From NCBI RefSeq assembly GCF_000335475.2, contig NZ_ANAH02000020.1, positions 62,001-126,000 of the forward strand: DNA of 64,000 nucleotides, in the 5' to 3' direction. Both the position numbers and the translations under genes were made by a program. Positions within the stretch are counted from its first letter, which is position 1; each line of letters begins with the position of its first letter. The stretch comes from Cystobacter fuscus DSM 2262 (GTDB lineage Bacteria > Myxococcota > Myxococcia > Myxococcales > Myxococcaceae). Under the pieces are notes generated by a model that worked only from the letters and a program-made list of their open reading frames with translations, was not told where the DNA came from and did not search any database. This document shows positions 1 through 9,782 of this stretch, in pieces.

Positions 1-1456
1 ACCTCGGCGACGATCAGCCCACCGTCCGGATGCCGGGCAATGCCCTCGGGGGCCTTGAGGCCCTTGGCCACCGTGCGCCTGGCGCCATCCGACAGGCGCA
101 CCCGGGTGACCTTTCCCGAGCGCACCTCGGTGACGTACACCCCTGGCTCCTCCGCCTCCGTGTCGGCCGCGAGGCCCACGGGCCCCTCCAGGCCCTCGGC
201 GAGCACCGTGGTCCCCGCGGGCTCGGAGGTGTCCACGCGCACGAGCCTGCCCGTAGTGGACTCGGCGAGGAGCAGCGTGCCATCGGCGAGCTCGAGCGCG
301 GCCTGGACGCCATTCGCGTTGGGAATCGTCCGCAGCAGCTCTCCCGTGGCCCGATCCAGCACCTGCACGCTGCTGTGCTCCCCCAGGTAGGCCGTGCTCA
401 GCACCACATGCTTCGCGCCCAGGCTCACGTTCATGGGGAAGTTGAGCCGCGAGGAGAGGACCCGGGTCGTCTGGGTGATCTTCCCGTCGCGTCCGCCCAC
501 CCGGCGCAGGGCATACACATCCGCCACGTACAGCTGCTCCTGCGGATCATCCGGCGCGACGGCGAGGCCGGAGGGTACGGCCAGACGTGACTCGACCAGG
601 AGCCGGACGGAACCATCGGCGGGATTGACCACGCGGATGTCGTTGTCGACCATGTTGGACACGTACACCAGGTCATCCGGGCCCACGGCCAGGTTGTCGA
701 GCCCGGTGGGCAGCTTCGCGACGACCTCCTTGGCGCCCGTGGGCAGCCGGACGCGCACCAGCTCGCCCCGCGCCGAGTCGACCACGTAGAGGTTCTCGCG
801 GCGCGCGTCGAAATTGACGGCGACCGGCATCGCGAAGCCCTCCGCCACGGTCTCGATGCTGCCCGTGTCCACGTCCACCCGGGCAATCTGCCCCTTGAGC
901 AGGATCGGGCCGTAGAGCTTGTCGTCCGGGCCGAACTCGAAGCCGTTGAGGAAGCCGGGTTTGGAGATGGCCAGCCGAGGCGGCTTCTTCCCGCTCGGGT
1001 CCACCTCCCATAGCGCATCGCCCCGGCCAAGCTGGGTGACGTAGAACCTGCCATCGCGGCGGAAGGCCAGCGAGTTGAGGCCCGGCAGATCCCTGGCGAT
1101 GACGCGCGTCTTTCCATCCGGAGTGCGCTTCATCAACTCGCCGGTGAAAAAGCCCGTCCAGTAGATCGAGCCGTCCGGACCCAGGGCCACGTCATCCGCG
1201 CCGCCCAGCGGCGGCCCCACCACGGTGCTCACCGCGCCCGTGCCCAGGTCGACGGAGTGGACCGTCCGGCCGAGCAGGTTGCTGGCCAGCAGGTGCCCCT
1301 TGCCATCGACGGCGAGCCCGTGGACGCCCTGGAAGTGGGAGCCGGCCACCACCACTTCCTGGCGGTAGGCCTTGGGCGGGGCGGCCAGGACCTGACCACC
1401 CGCCATCAACAGACAGGCGGCCAGGGACTTGGAGAGGAATTGGGACATGGAGGCAC

Positions 1457-1460
<4 letters not shown>
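1..1460 (-). CDS. Secreted SMP-30/NHL-type beta-propeller protein (3' end off window)
   Basis: The gene is read on the minus strand and runs off the left edge, so its C-terminus is missing. Translation from the ATG at 1460 gives an N-terminal hydrophobic signal segment ([16 protein letters not shown]) and then repeated blades with motifs such as [31 protein letters not shown] and [16 protein letters not shown]. These are typical of NHL/SMP-30-gluconolactonase-like six-bladed propellers. The product is probably exported; whether it is a lactonase or only a binding propeller cannot be decided. The ATG at 1460 overlaps the TGA of the upstream monooxygenase gene (ATGA), which points to translational coupling. 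A second ATG at 1448 would give a more typical signal peptide start. A lactonase would fit functionally beside a Baeyer-Villiger enzyme, which makes lactones from cyclic ketones, but that link is inference. Confidence 0.75.
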
Positions 1461-3271
<1,811 letters not shown>

Positions 3272-3306
3272 CCGCACACGTCCTTTCGGCTCGACAGCCG
3301 CTCTCG

Positions 3307-3371
3307 ATGTAATCGGCTGTTTACATCGCTGGACATAACGCAACCCCTGTCGTAAGTAAACAGCCGTGTAC
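3307..3371. promoter_or_regulatory. Twin palindromic operators between BVMO and TetR genes
   Basis: Two 16-base elements, GTAATCGGCTGTTTAC (3309-3324) and GTAAACAGCCGTGTAC (3356-3371), lie in opposite orientation. The reverse complement of the second differs from the first at only two positions, and the shared core CGGCTGTTTAC/GTAAACAGCCG is an exact 11-base inverted repeat (3314-3324 and 3356-3366). Each site is itself an imperfect dyad. Centre-to-centre distance is 47 bases. Such paired dyads are typical TetR-family operators. The second one covers the start codon of the TetR gene, so autorepression as well as control of the BVMO operon is likely. Confidence 0.75.
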
Positions 3372-3953
3372 ACATCCCGACCGAGCGACCCCAAGACGTC
3401 GACACGTCAGCGAGACGCCGAGCGCACGCGTGCCGCCCTCATCTCCGCCGCGCAGACGCTGTTCTCCACGCGGGGCTTCGCCAACACCGGAGTGCGGGAG
3501 GTGGCGGAGCTGGCCGGGGTGAACTCCTCGCTCGTCAACCGCTACTTCGGCTCGAAGCAGGGGCTGTACCGGGAGACGTTGGAGCAGGTGCTCGACATCA
3601 TCCCGATGCTTCAGGGAGACAGGCGCCGCTTCGGCGAGAACGTGGTGTCCATCTTCCTCGGCGTGCAGGATGCCCCGGGCCCGCTGATGATGCTGATCCT
3701 CTCGGCGGCCGATCCCGAGGCGCACGCGACGAGTGTCGAGCTGCTCCACAAGAAGGCGATCGAGCCCCTGGCTCGCTGGCTGGGCCCCCCGGATGCCGAG
3801 GGGCGCGCGGCGCGGCTCAACATCCTCTGGAGCGGCTTTCTCATGAGCTGGCGGCTGCTGCCCCTCCCACAGCTCGCCGAGGTGCGCCACTCCTCCACCC
3901 GCCGCTGGCTGGAGGCCGCGATCCAGGCGATCGTCGACGAAGGCGAGAGCTGA
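3366..3953 (+). CDS. TetR/AcrR-family transcriptional regulator
   Basis: The 195-residue protein has an N-terminal TetR helix-turn-helix: [29 protein letters not shown] followed by [16 protein letters not shown], about residues 20-65. The rest is a helical ligand-binding and dimerisation domain with no diagnostic motif. The only possible start is the GTG at 3366, because an in-frame stop (TAA) sits three codons upstream. No Shine-Dalgarno sequence precedes it, so the mRNA may be leaderless or poorly translated. It is divergent from the BVMO gene with twin operators between them, resembling the EthR-EthA arrangement of actinobacteria. It probably represses the BVMO operon and itself, with a ketone, lactone or related ligand as inducer (inference). 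Confidence 0.88.
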   Translation: MYTSRPSDPKTSTRQRDAERTRAALISAAQTLFSTRGFANTGVREVAELAGVNSSLVNRYFGSKQGLYRETLEQVLDIIPMLQGDRRRFGENVVSIFLGVQDAPGPLMMLILSAADPEAHATSVELLHKKAIEPLARWLGPPDAEGRAARLNILWSGFLMSWRLLPLPQLAEVRHSSTRRWLEAAIQAIVDEGES

Positions 3954-4024
3954 TCCCCCGCTGTCATCCCCGGCACACGATTTCCTGGCCCAGGCGAGCC
4001 CAGTTCATTAGGGTTCTCCAAAAC

Positions 4025-4040
4025 TGGTACATCCGTACCA
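4025..4040. promoter_or_regulatory. Perfect palindrome upstream of the SMR exporter
   Basis: TGGTAC-ATCC-GTACCA is a perfect dyad with 6-base arms, 15 bases before the start codon of the SMR gene. It is a good candidate operator for the TetR protein encoded immediately downstream in the same operon. It differs from the twin operators near 3.3 kb, which fits two separate TetR circuits. Confidence 0.6.
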
Positions 4041-4054
4041 TTTCGAGGGATGTC

Positions 4055-4378
4055 ATGGCCTGGTTCGTTCTGATGGTCTCGGGGGTGCTGGAGAGTGGGT
4101 GGGCGCTCGCGCTCAAGAAGTCCGAGGGCTTCACCCAGCCGGTGCCCAGCGTGGTGTTCCTGGTGTTGGCGGCGATGAGCTTCGGGGGTCTGGCCTGGGC
4201 GATGAAGTCCCTGCCGGCGGGACCCTCCTACGCCGTGTGGACGGGCATCGGTGCGGCGCTGACCGCCGTGCTCGGCATCCTCCTGTTCGGCGAGTCGGTG
4301 TCCGGGGTGAAGCTCGCCTCCATCGGGTTCATCGTCATCGGTGTCATCGGACTCGCCCTGTCCGGGGGCGGCCACTGA
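4055..4378 (+). CDS. sugE: SMR-family small multidrug/guanidinium exporter (SugE-like)
   Basis: This 107-residue integral membrane protein has four hydrophobic segments, about residues 1-20, 30-48, 58-77 and 84-104. The conserved membrane-embedded Glu is in SGVLESGWALALK (Glu13). The motifs LAWAMKSLPAGPSYAVWTGIG and GILLFGES match the SugE/Gdx branch of the small multidrug resistance family rather than EmrE. Members work as antiparallel dimers exchanging protons for guanidinium or quaternary ammonium compounds. The ATG at 4055 follows a GAGGGA ribosome site. The stop overlaps the start of the TetR gene (TGATG), so the two are co-translated. I saw no guanidine riboswitch in the 100-base leader; control by the palindrome at 4025 is more likely. 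Confidence 0.9.
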   Translation: MAWFVLMVSGVLESGWALALKKSEGFTQPVPSVVFLVLAAMSFGGLAWAMKSLPAGPSYAVWTGIGAALTAVLGILLFGESVSGVKLASIGFIVIGVIGLALSGGGH

Positions 4379-4965
4379 TGTCCCCCCCGGGCCCACGGGG
4401 GACGAGCCAGGAGCGGGGGCGGCAGCGGAGGGCGCGGCTCATCGAGGGCGTCACGCACGTGCTGCGCACGGGGGGCCTGCAGGCCGTGAGTGCCCGCTCC
4501 GTCGCGGACGCGGCCGAGGTGCCGCTCGCCGCCGTCACCTATTACTTCTCCTCCCTGGAGGAGCTGATCGCCGAGACCCTCGCGGAGATGCTGCGCCAGT
4601 GGGTGGAGCAGGTCCGCGGCACCACGCGGCTCGCTCGGGCCCACCCGGAGAAGGCGGACCTGGCCCGGTGGGTGACCCAGGCGATGCTCCCGCCCGGAGG
4701 TACCGGCGCCATCCAGGCCCACTACGAGCTGCTGGTGGCCTGCGGGCGCCGGGCGGCCTTCTCGGCGGTGCTTGCCCGGGGACGCGCGGACCTCGACGAG
4801 GCGCTGGCGGAACTCATCGTGGCCGCTCTGCCCGGCGGTACACGCCCCCCCAGTCCCCAACTGGTGCTCGCCGTCCTGGATGGCGCGGTGGTGAGCGCGC
4901 TCAGTGAAGGCACGCCCGTCGACACCACGGTCCAGGCCCGCCTGGACGAACTGCTGCGGGCATAG
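4378..4965 (+). CDS. TetR-family regulator co-transcribed with the SMR exporter
   Basis: The 195-residue protein has a TetR N-terminal domain: RLIEGVTHVLRTGGLQAVSAR, then SVADAAEVPLAAVTYYFSSLEELIAETL, about residues 19-65. Its start ATG overlaps the stop of the exporter gene by one base. The C-terminal helical half is ordinary for the family and gives no clue to the ligand. The operon layout suggests it senses an export substrate and represses exporter and regulator through the dyad at 4025. It is only distantly similar to the other TetR protein near 3.4 kb. Confidence 0.88.
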   Translation: MSPPGPRGTSQERGRQRRARLIEGVTHVLRTGGLQAVSARSVADAAEVPLAAVTYYFSSLEELIAETLAEMLRQWVEQVRGTTRLARAHPEKADLARWVTQAMLPPGGTGAIQAHYELLVACGRRAAFSAVLARGRADLDEALAELIVAALPGGTRPPSPQLVLAVLDGAVVSALSEGTPVDTTVQARLDELLRA

Positions 4966-5024
4966 AGCGCGGGAGGCCACCTCCAGCTCCGAGGATGCGG
5001 CGGCGCCAGTCGCCGGGCGCGAGC

Positions 5025-6107
5025 TCAGAGCCCCGGACGCGGGTCGTGTCCGGCTTCGACCAGCCGCGTGGCCACGGCCCAGACGCTCTGGACGAAGCCC
5101 TGGAGCAGGGGGCGCAGGGGCTCGTCTCCGAGCGAGGCCACCACCGCGTCGAGTTCCCGGCGGGTCCGGGCGGAGTCGTCCACCCAGACCTGCTTCAGCC
5201 GGGTGTCGAGCTCCTCCCGGGGCAGGCGCGTGGCGTCGATGTCGGTGAGGCGTTGGCGGTGCTCGGCCGCGTAACCCATCACCCCCGAGTTGATGGGCTC
5301 GGAGGGATCGAACCGGACGTCCTGGGCCAGGCGCAGCAGGCGCGCCACGCCCCCGAGGAAGTCCGAGCCCTCGCGCAGCACCCCGAGCAGCTTCTCCAGA
5401 TCCCTCGGGGTGAGCGCGCGGGCGAAGGGCAGGCCTCCCACCAGGGCGACGGAGGACGCACCCGTCTCGGCGTAGCGCTCCAGGTACTCGTGCACGCCCT
5501 GCCCGAAGTCGGTGCCCCGCGCGCTCAACGCGTCCTGGTCGTCCCCGAGCACGGCCAGCCGCCCGGGTCTGTCCTCCGGGGCGGCGCGCATCACCTGGAT
5601 GAGGAGGGCGAGCCGCGCCTGCTGGTTGTTCTGCCGCCAGACGCGCTCCGACCACAGCTCCAACCAGTCCTGGACGAGCGCCGCGGGAACACCCCGGGCG
5701 CCGAGGGCGTCCTGGCCCAGCACGGTGATGGCGCCCAGCAGGGCCCGGCACACGTCGAGCAGGGCGCACGAGGGGGAGTGGAGCGCGGCCTGGAGCGGCC
5801 CGAGCGCGGCGCGGGCGGGCTCGGGGCGGGTCATCTCCTGCAACTGCTCCGTCACCGTGTCCAGGGCCCGCCGGGTCAGTGCCTCGCCCTGTCCGAGCTC
5901 CTCGTAGAGCCAGTCGATGGCGGAGTAGTCCGTGCCCACGGCCCGGTAATAGTTGGGCTCCACCTGGAAGGTCCTGCCGAGGAAGACCTCGGAGAAGCGG
6001 TCCCCGGACTGGTAGTAGGCCTCGCTTCGAGAACGGGTGCGCACGTGGTGCCGGGCGCGCTCCAGGAGCTTCAACGCGGCGGAGGTGGTCTCGGGGGACT
6101 CGGCCAT
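5025..6107 (-). CDS. Hypothetical protein, mostly helical, soluble
   Basis: The 360-residue protein is rich in Leu, Ala, Arg and Glu, with no signal peptide and no membrane segment. It starts with ATG at 6107 and lies convergent to the TetR gene and divergent from the hydrolase gene (66-base gap). Segments such as SEAYYQSGDRFSEVFLG, NYYRAVGTDYSAIDWLYEELGQGEALTRR and SEPINSGVMGYAAEHRQRL look globular and conserved-like, but I do not recognise a family. Codon usage matches neighbouring genes, so it is a real gene. No function can be proposed. Confidence 0.7.
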   Translation of the reverse strand: MAESPETTSAALKLLERARHHVRTRSRSEAYYQSGDRFSEVFLGRTFQVEPNYYRAVGTDYSAIDWLYEELGQGEALTRRALDTVTEQLQEMTRPEPARAALGPLQAALHSPSCALLDVCRALLGAITVLGQDALGARGVPAALVQDWLELWSERVWRQNNQQARLALLIQVMRAAPEDRPGRLAVLGDDQDALSARGTDFGQGVHEYLERYAETGASSVALVGGLPFARALTPRDLEKLLGVLREGSDFLGGVARLLRLAQDVRFDPSEPINSGVMGYAAEHRQRLTDIDATRLPREELDTRLKQVWVDDSARTRRELDAVVASLGDEPLRPLLQGFVQSVWAVATRLVEAGHDPRPGL

Positions 6108-6173
6108 GTGGCGTCGGGTCTACCAGCCGGGGGGAGCGGGAGCAATCGCCAGGGAACGTGGTAGGCAAGCGGC

Positions 6174-7073
6174 ATGTTGACGCGCACGCTCGATATCGAT
6201 GGTCCCGTTCACTTCATGGACTTCGGCGGCTCCGGGCCGACCCTGGTGCTCGTGCATGGACTGGGAGGCTCGCACCACAACTGGATGCACGTGGGCCCGA
6301 AGCTGGCGCGGCACGCGCGGGTGGTGGCCGTGGACCTGGCGGGCTTTGGTCTGACGCCCCTGGCGGGCCGCTCGGCGGCGCTCCCGGCCAATCAGGTGCT
6401 GTTGGACCGCTTCATCCAGAAGGTGTCTCCGTCCGCGCCCGTCATCCTGGTGGGCAACTCCATGGGCGGCGCCATCTCGGTGCTGCAGACGGCCCGCAAT
6501 CCCGGGCGCGTCTCCGGCCTCGTGCTGGTGGCTCCCGCGCAACCCCGGGCGGAGGACTCGCGAATGGAGCGCAACGTCCTCTTCCTGTTCCTCCTCTACT
6601 CGATTCCTGGCGTGGGCGAGTTCTTCGTGCGGCGGCGCGCGGCGCGCATGAGTCCGGAGGAGCTGGCCCGCGAACAGCTCGCGCTGTGCTGCCGCGACCT
6701 GGACCGCTTCCCCGAGGAGCTGGTGCGCGCGCATCTGGAGTTCGCCCGCGAGCGCCACGCGCGGATGCCCTGGTCCCACGAGGCCTTCCTCCAGGCGGCG
6801 CGCTCGCTCGTGGGCTTGTTGCTGCGCAAGTCGCGCTTCCGCGAGCTGGAGCGGAGCATCCGTGTGCCCACCCTGCTCGTGCAGGGCTCGGATGATCAGA
6901 TGGTGCCAGTGGCCAACTCGCGCGAGCTGGCCAGCGTCCGACCGGATTGGACCTACGTGGAGTACCCCGACGTCGGACACACCCCGATGATGGAGCGTCC
7001 CGAGCTGTTCCTCGAGACGATGGAGCGTTGGTTCGAGGGGCCGGGCCGCGTGGCCCTGGACGCGGCGACATGA
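6174..7073 (+). CDS. Alpha/beta hydrolase fold protein
   Basis: The 299-residue product has the oxyanion segment LVHGLGGSHHNW (about residues 26-37), the nucleophile elbow GNSMGG (Ser near 94), an Asp in VQGSDDQMVP and the catalytic His in YPDVGHTPMMERPELF near 265. This is the complete Ser-Asp-His triad of the alpha/beta hydrolase superfamily, with a helical cap of about 90 residues (EELAREQLALCCRDLDRF onwards). There is no signal peptide, so it is probably a cytoplasmic esterase or lipase-like enzyme; the substrate is unknown. Its TGA overlaps the ATG of the next gene, so the two form a coupled pair. Confidence 0.85.
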   Translation: MLTRTLDIDGPVHFMDFGGSGPTLVLVHGLGGSHHNWMHVGPKLARHARVVAVDLAGFGLTPLAGRSAALPANQVLLDRFIQKVSPSAPVILVGNSMGGAISVLQTARNPGRVSGLVLVAPAQPRAEDSRMERNVLFLFLLYSIPGVGEFFVRRRAARMSPEELAREQLALCCRDLDRFPEELVRAHLEFARERHARMPWSHEAFLQAARSLVGLLLRKSRFRELERSIRVPTLLVQGSDDQMVPVANSRELASVRPDWTYVEYPDVGHTPMMERPELFLETMERWFEGPGRVALDAAT

Positions 7074-8161
7074 GCGCGTCGGCCGCCCGCCGTGCCCTCG
7101 CGCTGCTGCCCACCCACGCCACCACGGGCATCGGAAGCCTGCCGTACACCCAGCTCGAGTCGGGTCTGCGGACCGCGTTCGCGTTGGACATCCCCTTCCT
7201 GCCCCAGCTTCCGGTGGGCAGACCCGCGGAGTTCATGATTCCCCAGGCGCTCGAGGGGCTGCCGGGCCTGGGGTTCGACGAGGCGGGGCGGTGCACCGTG
7301 GACCTCGCGGCATGGTCCGCGGGACGCGAGGCCTTCGAGGCGCGGCTGGAGGCGGCGTTGTCCTCGGGCGCGCTGGAGTCCTTCGAGCCCTCGCCGGAGG
7401 CATGCCTCGCCTGGCGTCCCTTCCTGGGGGAGGTGGAGCGCCGCGCACTCGCCTTCGCCAAGGCGCAGCTCGCCGGTCCCTTCACGGTGAGCCTGGCGAC
7501 GCGCACGAGCGAAGGCAGGGGGGCGTTGGAGGAGCCAGGGCTGGACACGGCGATCTTCCGGCTGACGCGGGCGCGCGCGCGGGCGATGGTGAAGGCCCTG
7601 CGGCGCGCGGGGACGACGCCCCTCTTCTTCCTGGACGAGCCGGGGTGGGCTGCCTTCTCGCGCGCCGATCCCTGGCACCAGCGGGCCTCGCATGAGCTGC
7701 GGTTGCTGGTGGAGGCGCTTCAGCGCGAGGGCGCGCTGGTGGGGGTGCACTGCTGCGGCAACACGGACTGGGCGAGCCTGCTGGACGCGGGGCTGGACGT
7801 GTTGTCGTTGGACGTACGGTTGTCGCTGGACGCGGTGCTGGAGGAGACGGGCCCCCTGGCGCGCTTCCTGGACTCGGGGGCGACGCTGAGCCTGGGCATC
7901 ATCCCCACGGATCTCGCGTCCACCTACGACGTGGGGGAGCTGGTGGACGCGGTCGAGGTGTCACTCGAGGCGGCGCTGCCTCCGGGCCATTCGCTCGAGC
8001 AGATGGGCGGCCAGATGTTGCTGACACCCGCGTGCGGCCTGGCCCTGCGCACCGAGTTGGACGCCGAACGCGTCCTCGAACAGCTCGCGGAGGCGCGGCG
8101 CCGGCTCCTGGACGCGAGGGCGGCCCGGCCTTCACCGGTCCGCCCCTCGCTCGTGAGCTGA
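7070..8161 (+). CDS. MetE-like (cobalamin-independent methionine synthase C-domain) protein
   Basis: The 363-residue protein has the size of one UROD/MetE-type barrel, equal to the C-terminal catalytic half of MetE. Visible motifs are TGIGSLPYT at the N-terminus, the zinc-binding HxC in GVHCCGNTDW (about residue 228) and a third ligand in LTPACGLALRT near 325. Together with FFLDEPGW these suggest a Zn-thiol methyltransferase fold. The N-terminal folate-binding half of bacterial MetE is absent, as in archaeal-type and stand-alone homologues, so the methyl donor is uncertain. The start ATG overlaps the hydrolase stop (ATGA), which supports 7070. It may act in methionine synthesis or in another thiol/corrinoid methyl transfer; the link to the hydrolase is unknown. 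Confidence 0.75.
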   Translation: MSASAARRALALLPTHATTGIGSLPYTQLESGLRTAFALDIPFLPQLPVGRPAEFMIPQALEGLPGLGFDEAGRCTVDLAAWSAGREAFEARLEAALSSGALESFEPSPEACLAWRPFLGEVERRALAFAKAQLAGPFTVSLATRTSEGRGALEEPGLDTAIFRLTRARARAMVKALRRAGTTPLFFLDEPGWAAFSRADPWHQRASHELRLLVEALQREGALVGVHCCGNTDWASLLDAGLDVLSLDVRLSLDAVLEETGPLARFLDSGATLSLGIIPTDLASTYDVGELVDAVEVSLEAALPPGHSLEQMGGQMLLTPACGLALRTELDAERVLEQLAEARRRLLDARAARPSPVRPSLVS

Positions 8162-8164
8162 ACC

Positions 8165-8518
8165 TCAGCGTCCGAGCTGCAGCTCGCGCTCGGCCTGGAT
8201 CCAGTCCTCGTCATGGTGGCCGTGCTCTCCGCCGCGCGCGAGGAACAGCTCGTAGGCCCGGCGGGAGATCTGCTCCGTGCTGGGGCGGCGGTTCGAAGCG
8301 GGAGCGGCCTGCACCGCGGCGGGAGCGGCCTGCACCGCGGCGGGAGCGGCCTGCACCGCGGCGGGAGCGGCCTGCACCGCGACGGTCTCCTTCTTGGCGG
8401 GAGCAGCCTGCACCGCGGGGGCCACGTTCGTGATGGGCGTCGCGGCGGGGGGCGGGGCCTCCGGCTTCTTGGAGGACGACTTGTTGGAGTTGTTCGTCTT
8501 GGCCTGTGCGCGTGCCAT
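8165..8518 (-). CDS. DUF2934 protein with Ala/Pro repeat linker
   Basis: The 117-residue protein has three parts: a Lys/Ser/Asn-rich start, a low-complexity middle made of repeated AAVQAAP units, and a C-terminal DUF2934-like motif (about residues 80-112: RRAYELFLARGGEHGHHDEDWIQAERELQ in two overlapping parts). DUF2934 is a short helical domain of unknown function common in myxobacteria and other soil bacteria. I chose the ATG at 8518 (MARAQAK); an upstream ATG at 8581 exists, but the sequence between does not look coding. It is convergent with the MetE-like gene, with a 3-base gap. The function is unknown. Confidence 0.7.
   Translation of the reverse strand: MARAQAKTNNSNKSSSKKPEAPPPAATPITNVAPAVQAAPAKKETVAVQAAPAAVQAAPAAVQAAPAAVQAAPASNRRPSTEQISRRAYELFLARGGEHGHHDEDWIQAERELQLGR
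8300..8383. repeat. Four tandem 21-base repeats inside the DUF2934 gene
   Basis: Unit GGGAGCGGCCTGCACCGCGGC occurs four times head to tail at 8300, 8321, 8342 and 8363; the last has one change (GCGAC). The length is a multiple of three and encodes the repeated AAVQAAP linker, so copy-number changes would lengthen or shorten the linker without a frameshift. Confidence 0.95.
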
Positions 8519-8651
8519 GGGAATCCTCGGGTAGAAAAAACGGCTGCCGACAGCATTGGCAGCTCTTCGTGCTCGGAACATTGATCCCTGGAACGATCGT
8601 CACCGATGCGACAGGCTGAAGCCGTGCTTGTCCGCTAACCGACAGGGCGGC

Positions 8652-9782
8652 TCAGGCCGGGAGCACGCCTGCGTCGAGCGCGGCCTCGAGCGCCTTGTGC
8701 ATGGCGGTGCTCATGCCGAGCGAGGAGGCTTCTTCGGGGGTGCACCAGCGCAGCTCACGGAAGGCGGGAGCGCGCGTGGGGTGCTTCGAGCCCGTCACGC
8801 GCAGCAGGCGGAGGGTGAGGCTGCGGTGGGTGAGCTGGCGGCGCACGGTGCCGAGCACGGCCTCCACCCGCACGGGCGTGCCGAGCGATTGGGTGAGCTT
8901 GTCGGCGGACTGCGAGTCGGGCGTGTCCGCCTCGATCTCGGCGGCGGGCAATTCCCACAAGCCTCCGAAGAGTCCCTTCTCCTCGCGCCGGGCGAGCAGG
9001 AGCCGGCCCTCGTGCGCCCAGACGGCGAGAGCGAGCGTCATGCGCTTGGGCGGGGCGCGCACCTTGGCGGGTGGCAGTTCGTTCACGCGACCGTGACGCC
9101 AGGCGAGACAGTCCTCGCGCACGGGGCACAGGAGGCACAGCGGGTTGTCGGGCCGGCAGACGGTGGCGCCGTGTTCCATGAGGGCCTGGTTGAAGTCTCC
9201 GGGCCGCTCGGGGGAGACGAGCTCGGTGGCGAGCGCCCACAGCCGGGCCTCGCGCACGCGATCTCCCGGGAGGCCCTCCACCTCGAAGAGGCGCGAGAAG
9301 ACGCGGGCCACGTTGCCATCCACCAGGGGCGCGGGCTCGCCGAAGGCGATGGAGGCCACGGCCCCCGCGGTGTAGCGGCCAAAGCCTCGCAGGGTGAGCA
9401 GCTCGGCGGCGGTGGAGGGCAGCTTGCCGCCGTGGCGCGCCACCACGTCCTGGGCGGCCAGGTGCAGGTTGCGCGCGCGCGAGTAGTAGCCGAGCCCCCG
9501 CCACGCGGCGAGCACGTCCGGCAGCGGCGCGCGGGCGAGCGCCTCCACCGTGGGGAAGCGCTGGAGGAATCTCTCCCAGTAGGGGATGACGGTGGTCACC
9601 TGGGTCTGCTGCAGCATCACCTCGCTGAGCCAGATGGCGTACGGATCGCGCGTGCGGCGCCAGGGCAGGTCGCGCTTCTGCCGGTCGTACCAGGCGAGCA
9701 GGCCCGAGCGCAGGGACTCTCGGCGCGTGGGCTCGATGAGGAGCGGGGTGGGGGAGGGGGCGCGCTTGCGGGAGGGTCTCAT
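8652..9782 (-). CDS. mutY: A/G-specific adenine DNA glycosylase
   Basis: The 376-residue enzyme removes adenine mispaired with 8-oxoguanine in base excision repair. Visible features are the catalytic Glu in SEVMLQQTQV (about 52), the helix-hairpin-helix LRGFGRYTAGAV, the catalytic Asp in VDGNVARVFSR, and the [4Fe-4S] cysteine pattern CRPDNPLCLLCPVREDC (Cx6Cx2Cx5C, about 225-241). A C-terminal NUDIX-like 8-oxoG recognition domain follows (GGLWELPAAEIEAD). All expected parts are present and length is normal. The ATG at 9782 overlaps the stop of the SDR gene (ATGA), so the two are translationally coupled. Confidence 0.95.
   Translation of the reverse strand: MRPSRKRAPSPTPLLIEPTRRESLRSGLLAWYDRQKRDLPWRRTRDPYAIWLSEVMLQQTQVTTVIPYWERFLQRFPTVEALARAPLPDVLAAWRGLGYYSRARNLHLAAQDVVARHGGKLPSTAAELLTLRGFGRYTAGAVASIAFGEPAPLVDGNVARVFSRLFEVEGLPGDRVREARLWALATELVSPERPGDFNQALMEHGATVCRPDNPLCLLCPVREDCLAWRHGRVNELPPAKVRAPPKRMTLALAVWAHEGRLLLARREEKGLFGGLWELPAAEIEADTPDSQSADKLTQSLGTPVRVEAVLGTVRRQLTHRSLTLRLLRVTGSKHPTRAPAFRELRWCTPEEASSLGMSTAMHKALEAALDAGVLPA

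Noticed and set aside
3954-4054. Guanidine riboswitch before the SugE-like gene
   Set aside because: No paired hairpins with ACGR loops or other ykkC-type features could be found; a TetR palindrome explains control better.
8300-8383. Possible CRISPR-like repeats
   Set aside because: The repeats are directly adjacent with no spacers and lie within a coding frame.
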